Counted from the first letter of the stretch, positions 8,021 through 17,756 are shown. The stretch: 64,000 nucleotides of DNA from Alterinioella nitratireducens (GCF_013155465.1 NZ_JABJVX010000008.1:1-64000); one strand, 5' to 3'. Notes: generated from the sequence alone by a model not told the origin. Numbers and translations are program-made.

Positions 8021-8812
8021 TTGCCCGACCTGCCGCCTATCGTTGACAGCCATTGCCACCTGGATTTCCCCGATTTCGCCGAGGAATTGCCCCAGGTGAT
8101 CGACCGCGCCGTCGCGGCGGGCGTCACCCGAATGGTCACGATCTGCACCAAGCTGAAGAACGCCGGTTCTGTCCGCGCCATCACCGAGGCACACGATCCC
8201 GTCTTCTGGGCCGCAGGCACCCACCCGATGAGTGCGGCCAGCGAGCCGCTGGTCACGGTCGATGACCTCGTAAGCCTTGCCGACCATCCCAAATTCGTCG
8301 GCATCGGCGAAACCGGGCTGGACTATCACTACACCGCCGACAGCAAACCCGTGCAGCAGCAAAGCCTGCGCATCCATATCGAGGCCGCGCGCCAGACCGG
8401 CCTGCCGCTGATCATCCACGCCCGCGACGCCGATGACGATATGGCCCGCATCCTGACCGAAGAACATGGCGCGGGCGCGTTCTCCTGCGTCATGCACTGC
8501 TTTTCCTCCGGTGCGGCGCTCGCCGAAACCGCCCTAGGGCTTGGCTTCTACCTCTCCATGTCCGGCATCACCGCCTTCCCGAAATCGCAGGAGCTGCGCG
8601 ACATCTTCGCCGCCGCACCGCTCGACCGCATCCTTGTCGAAACCGACGCGCCCTACCTCGCGCCGCCGCCGCGCCGGGGCAAGCGGAACGAGCCCGCCTA
8701 TACCGCCTTCACCGCCACCCGCGCGGCGGAGACCTTCGGCGTGGACCCGGCAGAATTCTTCGCGCAGACCACCCGCAATTTCGACCGCCTCTTTTCCAAG
8801 GCCGCCGCGTAA
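8021..8812 (+). CDS. tatD: TatD-family metal-dependent deoxyribonuclease
   Basis: TIM-barrel amidohydrolase-like nuclease. Metal ligands: HCH in VDSHCHLDF near the N-terminus, GETGLDYH, HARDA, HCFS, and the late Asp in VETDAPYLAPPPRRGKRNEP. TatD proteins act in the cytoplasm as 3'-5' exonucleases linked to DNA repair. I chose the TTG at 8021 (giving MPDLPPIVDSHCH) because GAAGGA lies upstream and family members start just before DSHCH. An ATG at 7958 would overlap holB and add 21 unrelated residues. The stop overlaps the next ATG (TAATG). Confidence 0.92.
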   Translation: MPDLPPIVDSHCHLDFPDFAEELPQVIDRAVAAGVTRMVTICTKLKNAGSVRAITEAHDPVFWAAGTHPMSAASEPLVTVDDLVSLADHPKFVGIGETGLDYHYTADSKPVQQQSLRIHIEAARQTGLPLIIHARDADDDMARILTEEHGAGAFSCVMHCFSSGAALAETALGLGFYLSMSGITAFPKSQELRDIFAAAPLDRILVETDAPYLAPPPRRGKRNEPAYTAFTATRAAETFGVDPAEFFAQTTRNFDRLFSKAAA

Positions 8813-9609
8813 TGCCCCGTCTTCGCTTCACAATCCTCGGCTGCGGCTCATCGGGCGGTGTCCCGCGCATCGGCAACCATTGGGGCGCCTGCGACCCGGC
8901 CAACCCCAGGAACACCCGTCGCCGCTGCTCCGTGCTGATCGAACGCATGGGCGAGGATGGCACCACAGCCGTCCTGATCGACACCTCGCCCGACCTGCGC
9001 GCGCAGCTCCTGGATGCCGGTATCGGCGCGCTGCATGGCGTCGTCTACACCCATTCCCATGCCGATCACACCCACGGCCTCGACGATTTGCGCATGATCG
9101 TGATCAATATGCGAAAGCGCCTGCCCGTCTATGCCGATGGCGCAACGCAGAACGACCTGATCTCGCGTTTCGGCTATGCCTTCGTACAGCCCGAGGGGTC
9201 GGATTACCCGCCGATCCTGGACTTGCACGGGATCGGCGGCGACATTGCCATCGACGGCCCCGGCGGCCTCGTTACCTTGACCCCCTTCCGCGTCAAGCAT
9301 GGCAATATCGACAGCCTCGGCTACCGCATCGGCGATGTCGCCTACCTGCCCGATGTCTCCGACCTCTACCCCGAAAGCCGCGCCGCGTTGCAGGGGCTCG
9401 ACCTCTGGATCGTCGATGCGCTGCGCCGCGACCCGCACCCGTCGCATTCGCACCTGGCCAACACGCTGACCTGGATCGCGCAGATCGCCCCGGCCCGCGC
9501 CGTGCTGACCAACATGCACAATGACCTCGATTACGAGACCGTCGCGGCGGAAACCCCCGCCCACGTGACCCCCGCCTATGACGGGATGCGGATCGAGATC
9601 GAGACCTGA
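8812..9609 (+). CDS. MBL-fold metallo-hydrolase (PhnP-like)
   Basis: The beta-lactamase-fold hydrolase has the dinuclear-metal motif THSHADHTHG (residues 81-90) and a later metal Asp in YLPDVSDLY. GCGSSGGVPRIG near the N-terminus and WGACDPANPRNTRRRCS match the PhnP/RNase Z-like subgroup, which includes cyclic phosphodiesterases. It starts on the A of the tatD stop (TAATG), so the pair is coupled. The substrate cannot be read from sequence. Confidence 0.88.
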   Translation: MPRLRFTILGCGSSGGVPRIGNHWGACDPANPRNTRRRCSVLIERMGEDGTTAVLIDTSPDLRAQLLDAGIGALHGVVYTHSHADHTHGLDDLRMIVINMRKRLPVYADGATQNDLISRFGYAFVQPEGSDYPPILDLHGIGGDIAIDGPGGLVTLTPFRVKHGNIDSLGYRIGDVAYLPDVSDLYPESRAALQGLDLWIVDALRRDPHPSHSHLANTLTWIAQIAPARAVLTNMHNDLDYETVAAETPAHVTPAYDGMRIEIET

Positions 9610-9610
9610 G

Positions 9611-10543
9611 ATGCTCGACCTGCTTTTTATCGTGTTGCCGGTCTTCCTTGTCGTCGGGGCGGGATATGTGACCGTCTGGGGCGGCCTTTTCAGCGATGAG
9701 GGCACCGACGCGCTGATGGTCTTCACGCAGAAATTCGCCATTCCCAGCCTGCTTTTCCGCGCCATCTCGACGCTGGATCTGCAACAGAATTTCGAATGGG
9801 CGCTGCTGCTCTCGTTCTATACCGGCTCGCTGATCAGCTTTACCCTCGGCACGCTCGGCGCGCGGCATGTCTTTGGACGACCCTGGACCGATTCCGTCGC
9901 CATCGGCTTTGTCTGCCTCTTCGCCAACTCCGTCCTCCTGGGCCTGCCCGTGATGGAAAGCGCCTTCGGTCCCGGATCGCTTGGACCCAGCTATGCCATC
10001 GTCTCGGTCCATGCCGCGTTTTGCTACTTTGTCGGCATCACGGTGATGGAGACCGTCTCGGCCCGCAGTCGCAGCCCCCTGCGCGTGCTGGTCACGGTCG
10101 CCAGGGCGATGTTCCGCAACTCGCTGATGATCGGTGTGAGCCTGGGCTTTGTCGTCAACCTGACCGGCCTGCCCATGCCCGAGGTCGCGACCGACGCGAT
10201 CGACCTCATGGCACGCTCGGCCCTGCCGGTGGCCCTCTTCGGTCTCGGCGGCGTCCTCTTCCGCTATCGCCCCGAGGGCGACGCCAAGGTCATCGCCTTC
10301 ATCTGCATCCTGTCGCTGATGCTGCACCCCGCCATCGCCTATGGCATGGGCCGCTATGTGATGGAGATCAGCGATGCGCAACTGCGCGGCGCGGTGGTCA
10401 CGGCGGCCATGGCCCCCGGCGTCAATTCCTACATCTTCGCCAACATGTATGGTGTCGCCCGCCGTGTCGCCGCCTCGGCGGTGCTGATCGGCACCGCGCT
10501 GACCGTGCTGACCGCGTCCTTCTGGCTTTACCTGTTGCCCTGA
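9611..10543 (+). CDS. AEC-family transporter (auxin efflux carrier-like)
   Basis: A 310-residue integral membrane protein with about ten hydrophobic segments in the two-half AEC layout; each half ends in a Gly/Pro/Asn-containing stretch (NSVLLGLPVMESAFG; APGVNSYIFANMYGVA). AEC members move organic acids or other small solutes; the substrate here is unknown. It starts one base after the MBL gene stop, so it is probably in the same operon. Confidence 0.85.
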   Translation: MLDLLFIVLPVFLVVGAGYVTVWGGLFSDEGTDALMVFTQKFAIPSLLFRAISTLDLQQNFEWALLLSFYTGSLISFTLGTLGARHVFGRPWTDSVAIGFVCLFANSVLLGLPVMESAFGPGSLGPSYAIVSVHAAFCYFVGITVMETVSARSRSPLRVLVTVARAMFRNSLMIGVSLGFVVNLTGLPMPEVATDAIDLMARSALPVALFGLGGVLFRYRPEGDAKVIAFICILSLMLHPAIAYGMGRYVMEISDAQLRGAVVTAAMAPGVNSYIFANMYGVARRVAASAVLIGTALTVLTASFWLYLLP

Positions 10544-10594
10544 GCGCGCCCTGCCCCTATCTCACCCCCTTCCGCAACGTCTTGCCGGGTTTTC

Positions 10595-11329
10595 ATGATC
10601 GACCGTATCCGCACCGCCCTTCGCACCCGCCGCGCCCGCCAGCGCGCCCGGCGGGCCGAGTGGCGGGCGCGCTTCGGCGCCGATCTGGATGCACCCGGCG
10701 CCCGCCGCGCCGCGCGCCATGACATGAATTTCTGGGATCACGGCTTTGTCCGGCGGCTGTGGAAGAACCGCAGCGAGGTTGCCCCCGGCATCTGGCGCGG
10801 CAATCAGCCGTCGCCCGAGGATGTCGCCGGACTTGCCGGCATGGGCATCCGCACCATCATCAACTTCCGTGGCCGCAATCAATGGGGCAGCTACCTGCTG
10901 GAGGAGGAGGCCTGCGCGCAACACGGCATCACGCTGGTCAACGGGCGGCTCTATTCCAGCTCCGCCCCCACGCCCGAGCAGATCCACGCGGCCCTCGACC
11001 TGATCGAGGCCGCCGAAAAGCCCGTCTTCATCCATTGCAAATCCGGCGCCGACCGTGCCGGGCTGGCCTCGGTCCTCTACCTGCTGTCGCAAGGCGGCGA
11101 TCCGGCCCGGGCGGCGCGGCAGTTGCACTGGACCCGCGCGCATCTTTCCATTTCGCGCACCGGCATCCTCGACGCCTTCCTCGCCGCCTATGCCAAGGCG
11201 CGGGCCGAGACGGGGATCGATTTCCTCGAATGGGTCGACACGGAGTATGATTTCCGGACAGTTGAGTCAGTTTTTTCTGACAAACGTGTCAAGAATCGCC
11301 TGCTGGACTGGATGCTGCGCCGTGAGTGA
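10595..11329 (+). CDS. Tyrosine/dual-specificity phosphatase family protein
   Basis: The 244-residue cytoplasmic protein carries the CX5R phosphatase signature HCKSGADRAG, with Cys148 as nucleophile and Arg154. The upstream GIWRGNQPSPEDVAGLAGMG and TIINFRGRN match the bacterial DSP-like fold. An Arg-rich N-terminus (about 1-40) precedes the domain. It overlaps the ABC exporter start, suggesting co-expression and perhaps a role in envelope or polysaccharide regulation. The substrate is unknown. Confidence 0.88.
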   Translation: MIDRIRTALRTRRARQRARRAEWRARFGADLDAPGARRAARHDMNFWDHGFVRRLWKNRSEVAPGIWRGNQPSPEDVAGLAGMGIRTIINFRGRNQWGSYLLEEEACAQHGITLVNGRLYSSSAPTPEQIHAALDLIEAAEKPVFIHCKSGADRAGLASVLYLLSQGGDPARAARQLHWTRAHLSISRTGILDAFLAAYAKARAETGIDFLEWVDTEYDFRTVESVFSDKRVKNRLLDWMLRRE

Positions 11330-13067
11330 GCCGTCGAAAAACCTGCTGATCCGCCTCTGGCGCGAACATGTCGTGGGGTTCTGGCGCCTGCTGATCGTGG
11401 CCTTCATCCTGATGGTGATCGAAGGCAGCACATTGGGCGCGATCTCCTACCTGATCCAGCCCCTCTTCGACCTTGTTTTCATTGACGGAAACAGCTCTGC
11501 CGTCACCTGGGTCGCGCTGGCGATCTCGGGCATCTTCGTCCTGCGCGCGATCTCGGGCTTTGGCCAGCGCGTGTTGATCGTGACCATCGGGTTGCGGGTG
11601 ACGACGGCCCTGCAAACGAGGCTTCTGGGCCACCTCCTCAGCCTCGATGCGCGGTTCTTCCAGGACAACGCGCCAGGATCTCTTATTGAGCGTGTTCGCG
11701 GGGATACCCAAGCATTGCAAGGGGTTGCAAGCGCCACGCTGATGACGATCGGGCGCGACACGATCTCGGTGATCTCGCTTCTGACGGTGATGCTGATCTC
11801 GGACTGGACCTGGGCGCTGCTGGCGCTGGCGGGCGTTCCGATCCTGATCCTGCCGCTCTCGCTGCTGCAAAAGCTGATCCGCAAGACCACCCGCGCCGCG
11901 CGCGAGGCGGCAGCAAGGCTCTCGACGCAGCTTGACGAGATCTTCCACGGGATTATTTCCATCAAGGTCAACAGGTTGGAAGATCACGAGGCAACCCGCT
12001 TCGACCAGGAGGTCGACCGTTTCCTCGACGCCCAGTTGCGTGCCGAGCGCGGCAAGGCGGCCAATCCGGCCGTGATCGACGTCATCGCCGCCATCGGCTT
12101 CTTCGCCGTCCTGATCTATGGCGGCCAGCAGATCATCGCGGGCGAAAAGACTGTGGGCGAATTCATGTCCTTCTTCACCGCGCTGGCGCTGGTCTTCGAC
12201 CCCCTGCGCCGCCTCTCTGCCGTCTCGGGCCATATCCAGGCCGCGCTGGCCTCGCTGGAGCGGCTCTATTCGGTGCTGGAGGCGCGGCCCACGATCCTGC
12301 CGCCCGCCTCGCCCAAGCGCCTGAAATCCGGTGATATTCGCTTCGATTCCGTCAGTTTTTCCTATGGCGACACGCCCGTGTTGCGCGGCTTTGACCTGAC
12401 CGCCGAGGAAGGCAGGACCACCGCGCTTGTCGGCCCCTCGGGCGCGGGCAAAAGCACCGTGTTCTCGCTGCTGACCCGCCTCATCGACCCCGATCTGGGC
12501 GAGGTCAGCATCGCGGGCACCGCCATCGACGCCGCCGATCTGGAAGAGCTGCGCAATGCCATCGCGCTGGTCGGCCAGGAAACCGCGCTGTTTGACGAGA
12601 CCATCGCGCAGAACATCCGCCTTGGCCGCCTCGACGCCACGGATGCGCAGGTACAGGCCGCCGCCGAGGCCGCACATGTCACGGATTTCGCGGACGGTTT
12701 GCCGCTTGGCCTGAACACACCCGTGGGCCCGCGCGGCGGATCGCTTTCGGGCGGTCAACGCCAGCGCGTCGCCATCGCCCGCGCCATGTTGCGCGATGCG
12801 CCGATCCTGTTGCTGGACGAGCCGACCTCGGCCCTCGACGCGCGCTCCGAGCAACTGGTGAACGAGGCGCTGCGCCGCCTTTCCGCCGGACGCACCACCT
12901 TGGTGATCGCGCATCGCCTGTCCACCATCCGCGCCGCCGATCATATCGTGGTCATGGACCAGGGCGCGGTGATCGAGCAAGGCACCCACGAGGCGCTGAT
13001 GGCGCGCAAGGGCGCCTATGCGCGGCTCAACCAATTGCAGTCCGCGGGCCTCAGCGCACCCCTTTGA
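11322..13067 (+). CDS. ABC exporter, MsbA/LipA-like fused permease-ATPase
   Basis: A half-transporter of 581 residues. Six membrane segments occupy about 18-300. The nucleotide-binding domain has Walker A GPSGAGKST (371-379), signature LSGGQ (475-479), Walker B ILLLDE (495-500) and H-loop IAHRLS. Such exporters flip lipids or export drugs from the inner membrane. The GTG at 11322 (MSEPSKNLL) overlaps the phosphatase stop and is preferred; the open frame further upstream is antisense-free shadow of that gene. The cargo is not predictable, but lipid flipping is likely. Confidence 0.9.
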   Translation: MSEPSKNLLIRLWREHVVGFWRLLIVAFILMVIEGSTLGAISYLIQPLFDLVFIDGNSSAVTWVALAISGIFVLRAISGFGQRVLIVTIGLRVTTALQTRLLGHLLSLDARFFQDNAPGSLIERVRGDTQALQGVASATLMTIGRDTISVISLLTVMLISDWTWALLALAGVPILILPLSLLQKLIRKTTRAAREAAARLSTQLDEIFHGIISIKVNRLEDHEATRFDQEVDRFLDAQLRAERGKAANPAVIDVIAAIGFFAVLIYGGQQIIAGEKTVGEFMSFFTALALVFDPLRRLSAVSGHIQAALASLERLYSVLEARPTILPPASPKRLKSGDIRFDSVSFSYGDTPVLRGFDLTAEEGRTTALVGPSGAGKSTVFSLLTRLIDPDLGEVSIAGTAIDAADLEELRNAIALVGQETALFDETIAQNIRLGRLDATDAQVQAAAEAAHVTDFADGLPLGLNTPVGPRGGSLSGGQRQRVAIARAMLRDAPILLLDEPTSALDARSEQLVNEALRRLSAGRTTLVIAHRLSTIRAADHIVVMDQGAVIEQGTHEALMARKGAYARLNQLQSAGLSAPL

Positions 13068-13275
13068 CGGCCACCTGCGGGGCTTTCCGCCGATATGGGT
13101 TTTCCGTTCCGTTTCAGCCCCTTGCAGACCATTATTCTACAACAACTGCCGCCCCTGCCGGCCCCTGATCACGTTTTTTCCCGAATTGTTGACAGAATCC
13201 CCTCCGATCCCGATGATCGCGCCCATGTGATCGCACCGCACTCACCTCTGCTGATCACCCCTTGGGAGGGACTGA
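13068..13275. other. Intergenic region upstream of the DUF2927 gene
   Basis: TTGACA at 13189-13194 followed after 17 bases by GATGAT is a possible but weak housekeeping promoter for the DUF2927 gene. No conserved RNA or gene is evident. Confidence 0.3.
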
Positions 13276-14220
13276 ATGAAGTTGACATGCAACACGCCCT
13301 GGAAGGGCGCGCTTGCCCATATCGTCGCCACGCTGACCGCCATCGCGGTGGTCGTTGCGCTGCCTGCAGCCGCACAGACGGTTACCCGTTCCACCACATC
13401 CGCCGCCGACCTGGCCGCCACGGCACAAGGCCCCGACCGGTCGCAACTGGGTGTCTATTACCGCCAGCTTGAACAGCGCCTCGTCTCGCAAGGCAACCTG
13501 CGCCAGGATCGCAACGCGGGCGCGCTGGATGCGGCGACGCTCGCGCGCAATTTCATGGCCATCGCGATGCGCACCGAATACGGCTCGGGCATGTCCGGCA
13601 GCGGTTCCGCTGCCCCCCTGCGCCGCTGGGAACAGCCGATCCGCATCGGCGTGCGCTTTGGCGCCTCCGTCCCCGCCGCGCAGCAACGCAGCGATCAAGC
13701 CGCGCTGACCCGCGTGGCGCAGCGCCTGCAACGCGCCAGCGGCCATCCCGTCGGCCTGACCAATGGCGCCGCCAATTTCCATGTCCTGGTGCTCAGCGAT
13801 GCGGAACGCGCCAATGCCGGTCCGGTCCTGCAACAGATGGTCCCCGGCCTCAGCCGCAACGCCACCCGCGCCGTGACGCGCATGGGGCGCAACACCTTCT
13901 GCATGGTCATCGCCATCCCCGCCGCCGACCCGAACCAGGGCATCGCGCGGGCCATCGCCATCGTGCGCGCCGAGCATCCGCCCCTGATGCGTCAATCCTG
14001 CATGGAGGAGGAGCTGGCCCAGGGCATGGGGCTGAGCAATGACAGCCCCGCCGCGCGGCCTTCGATCTTCAATGATGACGAGGAGTTCGGCGTGCTGACG
14101 CGCCATGACGAATTGCTGCTCAGGATGCTCTACGATGACAGCCTGCGCCCCGGCATGAGCCCGGGCAGCGTCAACCAGCATATCGGCCAACTGGCGCAGG
14201 CGGTGCTTGCGCGCGGCTGA
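13276..14220 (+). CDS. DUF2927 domain secreted protein
   Basis: A 314-residue protein with a signal peptide ending LPAAAQT (cut near residue 34). It has the DUF2927 landmarks IRIGVRFG in the middle and SCMEEELAQGMGLSNDS near residue 240, then SIFNDDEEFG and HDELLLRMLYD. The pattern resembles a zincin-like fold in which a conserved Glu-rich helix precedes the motif, but a canonical HExxH is absent. The function is unknown. It stands alone between 208 and 455 bp of noncoding DNA. Confidence 0.8.
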   Translation: MKLTCNTPWKGALAHIVATLTAIAVVVALPAAAQTVTRSTTSAADLAATAQGPDRSQLGVYYRQLEQRLVSQGNLRQDRNAGALDAATLARNFMAIAMRTEYGSGMSGSGSAAPLRRWEQPIRIGVRFGASVPAAQQRSDQAALTRVAQRLQRASGHPVGLTNGAANFHVLVLSDAERANAGPVLQQMVPGLSRNATRAVTRMGRNTFCMVIAIPAADPNQGIARAIAIVRAEHPPLMRQSCMEEELAQGMGLSNDSPAARPSIFNDDEEFGVLTRHDELLLRMLYDDSLRPGMSPGSVNQHIGQLAQAVLARG

Positions 14221-14243
14221 AGCGCGGACAAGGAACGATAAAA

Positions 14244-14290
14244 GACCGGCCCCGACGCGGAAGGCGAACTCAGCCGCGCCGGGACCGGCC
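14244..14290 (+). terminator. Strong hairpin after the DUF2927 gene
   Basis: Nested stems: CCGGCCCCG with CGGGACCGG, and inside it CGCGG with CCGCG. It lies 24 bases past the stop codon. There is no clean T-tract, so it may be a transcript-stabilising or factor-assisted terminator. Confidence 0.45.
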
Positions 14291-14675
14291 TCCACACCAC
14301 ACCCTTGGGGCACCCGACCGGGCAGCAGCCGGGCACGAATGAAGAACGGTTGGTGCGGGCTGGCGCGCGGCGTATCGCGCTGCGCGCCTGTGCTACACAC
14401 TTCTATTTGGGGCTCTTTTCGTGGTTTGCAAACCGGTCCCGGCGCAGAACCGGTTGCGCGCGCCTGCACACAAATGCCCGTGATCGCAAAGTGATGCGCG
14501 CGGGCGGGATTGTGAACCGGCTCACCCGCCGCAAAACACGCGCGATTTTATGCAATCCCCGCCTCACCCCTCGCATTTTAACGCAATCTCGGATTTAATC
14601 GGGTCCAAGCAAGACGGACCCGCCGCTAAAAGACGGGCCATCAGATCAGAGCAGCAATCCGGCCCCGGGGCGACC
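14291..14675. other. Noncoding stretch upstream of the glycosyltransferase
   Basis: About 385 bases with no convincing coding frame. A GGGTCC/GGACCC hairpin occurs near 14600. I see no tRNA or known riboswitch signature; it presumably holds the promoter and leader of the next gene. Confidence 0.4.
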
Positions 14676-17090
14676 ATGGCAAGACACCAATACACGATTC
14701 TGTCGATGATGAAGGATGAGGGCCATTCGCTGGTGGAATGGGTCGCCTATCATTCGCTTCTGGGCTTCGACAATATCTGCGTCTACACCAACAATTGCCA
14801 GGACGGCACCGACGAGATGCTGATCCGGTTGCAGGAAATGGGCTATGTGCAGCATTTCCGCAATGACGTGCCCAAGGGCAAGAAACCGCAGCCCAACGCG
14901 CTGCATCTGGGGATGAAGAACCCGGAAGTGATGGACAGCGACTGGGTGCTGACGATGGACGCGGATGAATTCGTGAACATCAAACTTGGCGACGGCACGG
15001 TGCAGGAGCTGGTCGATGCCATGCCCGACGATACCGAAGGGATCATGATCACCTGGCGCTTCTACGGCTCGAACGAGATCCTCGATTGGCGGCCCGGCCT
15101 GGTCACCGAAAGCTACACCCGCGGCGCGCCCGACAAGTTTCGCAAGGGATGGGGCGTCAAATCCATGGTGCGGCCCTTCCCGAACATGAAATTCGGCATC
15201 CACCGCCCCTCGATCAAGCAGCGCAATTCCAACCCCGAACGGGTGGCGCAGCTTGAGGCGCTGAAATGGGTCAATGGCGGCGGCAAGCCGATGACGTCGA
15301 GCTTCAAGACCGGCGGCTGGCGCTCTACGGGTCCGACGCTGAGCTACGAATTCGTCGAGCTCAATCACTATGCCGTGAAAAGCTACGAGGCGTATCTGCT
15401 GCGCCGGATGCGGGGCAATGTGAACAACAAGGAGGACAAGTATAACGCCTCCTATTTCTCGATCTTCGACCGCAACGAGGTGGAACATGATGGCGCCGCC
15501 CGCCACGCGCCCAAGGTCAAGGCCGAGATGGAGAAGATGCTGGCCGATCCGAAACTGGCCGAATTGCAGGAGGCGGCCCTGGCCTATCACCAGGCCAATG
15601 TCGACCGGTTGCGCGCCACCGGCGAGTATGACGAATGGGTCGATAGCCTGCGCGAGGCGGGCAAGAAGCGTATCGACCAGCTGGATGAGGTTTTGTTCAC
15701 GCAGCACCTGCCGAAAGAGACGCAGGAACTGATCCGCAAGATGCAGGCCGATGGCGTGCCTGACAAGCAGATCGCCAAGATGATCGCCCGCTCCACCGGG
15801 ATCCGCAATGCCGAGAAGCGGCAGGATGCGACCGATGCCGAGGAGTTGGCCAAGATCACCGGCGTCGCGCTGGAGGGCGGTGAAGCGGCGAAGCCCGAGG
15901 AAGAAACACCCGCGCCGGAGGAGGAGGCAAAGGCCCGGACCCCGGCGCTGGAGGATCTGCCCAAGGAGACCCGCAAGAAGCTCGTCACCCTGATCCAGAA
16001 GGCCAAGGACACCGGCAAGACGCTGGATGAAAACGGCAATATCGTCTCGACCGAGGATGACGGGCTGCCGATGCGGCCCAAGCTGGCCCCGCCCTTCGCC
16101 GGCAATGGCCGCAAGGTCGTGGTCACGACAATGAAGAACGAGGGCCCTTACCTGCTGGAATGGATCGCGCATTACCTGAATATCGGCTTCGACGATTTCG
16201 TGATCTTTTCGAATGATTGCACCGATGGCTCCAACCTGGTGCTGAACCGGCTGGATGCGATGGGCGTGATCGAACATTACGACAACCCCATCTCAGGCCG
16301 CCAGGACCCGCAGCGCCGCGCCTATAGCCGCGCCAACAAGATGCCCACGGTCCAGGAGGCCAGTTGGGTTCTGATCGCGGATGCCGATGAATTCCTCAAC
16401 ATCCATGCGGGCGATGGCAGCATCGACGCGCTGATCTCGGCCTGCCCGCCCGAGACCGAAGCGATTTCCGTCAACTGGCGTTTCTTCGGCTCGGCCGGGC
16501 AGAAACACATGGCGCCCGAACCGGTGACCCGCCGCTTCACCCGCGCCTGCAACGTGGTGGAGCCGGAAAACGGGCTGGTCTGGGGCTTCAAGACCCTCTT
16601 CCGCCCCGCCAGTTTCGACTACATGGGCGTGCATCGCCCCAAGTTCGAGAAGAAACGCCCGGTGCTGGACGACCAGGTGCATTGGGTCAATGCCAGCGGC
16701 GCGCCGATGGGGCCGAAATACATGCGCACGGGCTGGCGCTCGAACAAGGATATCGTGTCCTACGAGTTCGCGCAGATGAACCATTACGCGATCAAGAGCC
16801 GTGAGGAATTCTTGCTGAAAAAGCTGCGCGGCACCGCCAATTCCAAGGACGACAGCCGCATCGACCTGGGCTATTGGGAGAAATTCGACCTCAACGCCGA
16901 GGAGGATAATTCGATCCGCTCGGGCGATATCGAGGCGCGGATTGCGCGGCTCTTGGAGGATAGCGACCTGGCCGCGCTGCACCGCGCATCGCTGGATCAT
17001 GCCCTGCGCACGATCGAGATCCAGATGGAGGATGAAGACCTGCGCGCCTTTGTCGAGGCCGAAAAAGTCGAGGACGTGGCGGCGGAATAG
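14676..17090 (+). CDS. Double-domain glycosyltransferase (family 2-like, Glyco_tranf_2_4)
   Basis: 804 residues with two homologous catalytic halves. Half one (about 1-340) has ILSMMKDEGHSLVEWVAYHS, TMDADEF, ITWRFYGS, FGIHRP and MNHYA-like FVELNHYAVKS. Half two (about 478-760) repeats these as VTTMKNEGPYLLEWIAHY, IADADEF, VNWRFFGS, MGVHRP and QMNHYAIKS. The DADEF motifs are the likely metal/sugar-nucleotide binding DxD. The halves are joined by a ~100-residue Glu/Lys/Pro-rich linker. It probably builds a cell-surface or storage glycan; acceptors are unknown. The ATG at 14676 directly precedes domain one; an earlier in-frame start is not supported. Confidence 0.85.
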   Translation: MARHQYTILSMMKDEGHSLVEWVAYHSLLGFDNICVYTNNCQDGTDEMLIRLQEMGYVQHFRNDVPKGKKPQPNALHLGMKNPEVMDSDWVLTMDADEFVNIKLGDGTVQELVDAMPDDTEGIMITWRFYGSNEILDWRPGLVTESYTRGAPDKFRKGWGVKSMVRPFPNMKFGIHRPSIKQRNSNPERVAQLEALKWVNGGGKPMTSSFKTGGWRSTGPTLSYEFVELNHYAVKSYEAYLLRRMRGNVNNKEDKYNASYFSIFDRNEVEHDGAARHAPKVKAEMEKMLADPKLAELQEAALAYHQANVDRLRATGEYDEWVDSLREAGKKRIDQLDEVLFTQHLPKETQELIRKMQADGVPDKQIAKMIARSTGIRNAEKRQDATDAEELAKITGVALEGGEAAKPEEETPAPEEEAKARTPALEDLPKETRKKLVTLIQKAKDTGKTLDENGNIVSTEDDGLPMRPKLAPPFAGNGRKVVVTTMKNEGPYLLEWIAHYLNIGFDDFVIFSNDCTDGSNLVLNRLDAMGVIEHYDNPISGRQDPQRRAYSRANKMPTVQEASWVLIADADEFLNIHAGDGSIDALISACPPETEAISVNWRFFGSAGQKHMAPEPVTRRFTRACNVVEPENGLVWGFKTLFRPASFDYMGVHRPKFEKKRPVLDDQVHWVNASGAPMGPKYMRTGWRSNKDIVSYEFAQMNHYAIKSREEFLLKKLRGTANSKDDSRIDLGYWEKFDLNAEEDNSIRSGDIEARIARLLEDSDLAALHRASLDHALRTIEIQMEDEDLRAFVEAEKVEDVAAE

Positions 17091-17095
17091 CCGGA

Positions 17096-17755
17096 TCAGT
17101 AAGGGATCGCGTGGCCGTCCCAGGTCTCGAAACAGCCGCTGGTCTTGGGCGACAGCACGTCGATGCGCCCGATCAGGCCGGTGGCCGAGGTCTCCGGCGT
17201 CAGGTCAGCGGCCTTGCCGCCCATGTCGGTCTGCACCCAACCGGGGTGGTAGATACCGACGGAGATGCCTTCGGACTTCAACTCAGCAGCAAGGTTCCGG
17301 CCCAGATTGGTCGCCGCCGCCTTCGACGCGCGGTAGATATAGGAGCCGCCCGGCGCGTTCGTGGTGCTGCCCATCTGGCTGCTGATGATGGCGATCTTTG
17401 CCCCGCTCGTGGCGCGCAATTGCGGCAGGAACGCCTGCACGGTCAGAAACACGCCGGTGACGTTGACCGCGAAGCCCTGCGCCCAGAGGTCGGGGGGAAA
17501 GCCGGTCTCAAGCTCATGCAGCTTGTCGAGGTAGACGCCTGCATTGCAGACCAGCAGGTCGAGCGGCTCATCATGGCGCGCAGACAGCGCCTTGATCGCG
17601 CCGGGATCGGTGACATCGACCTCATCCAAGGCAAGATCGGAGTCGGCCACACCGCCACCGGTGCTGGTCGCCACGACATGAGCGCCGCGCGCGGCCAGCC
17701 CTCGGGCCAGTTCCAGGCCGATCCCGCGCGATGCCCCGGTGACCAGCGCCCGCAT
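17096..17755 (-). CDS. Short-chain dehydrogenase/reductase
   Basis: A classical SDR of 219 residues: nucleotide-binding GASRGIG at 7-13, NAG (CNAGVYLDK), catalytic Ser in AIISSQMGS and YRASK as YxxxK. The C-terminal GIYHPGWVQTDMGG is typical of the group that includes C-factor-like proteins. Substrate unknown. The ATG at 17755 is chosen since MRALVTGASRGIG begins the Rossmann fold. It starts 1 base past the DUF1178 stop, so the two are co-transcribed. Confidence 0.88.
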   Translation of the reverse strand: MRALVTGASRGIGLELARGLAARGAHVVATSTGGGVADSDLALDEVDVTDPGAIKALSARHDEPLDLLVCNAGVYLDKLHELETGFPPDLWAQGFAVNVTGVFLTVQAFLPQLRATSGAKIAIISSQMGSTTNAPGGSYIYRASKAAATNLGRNLAAELKSEGISVGIYHPGWVQTDMGGKAADLTPETSATGLIGRIDVLSPKTSGCFETWDGHAIPY

Positions 17756-17756
17756 C

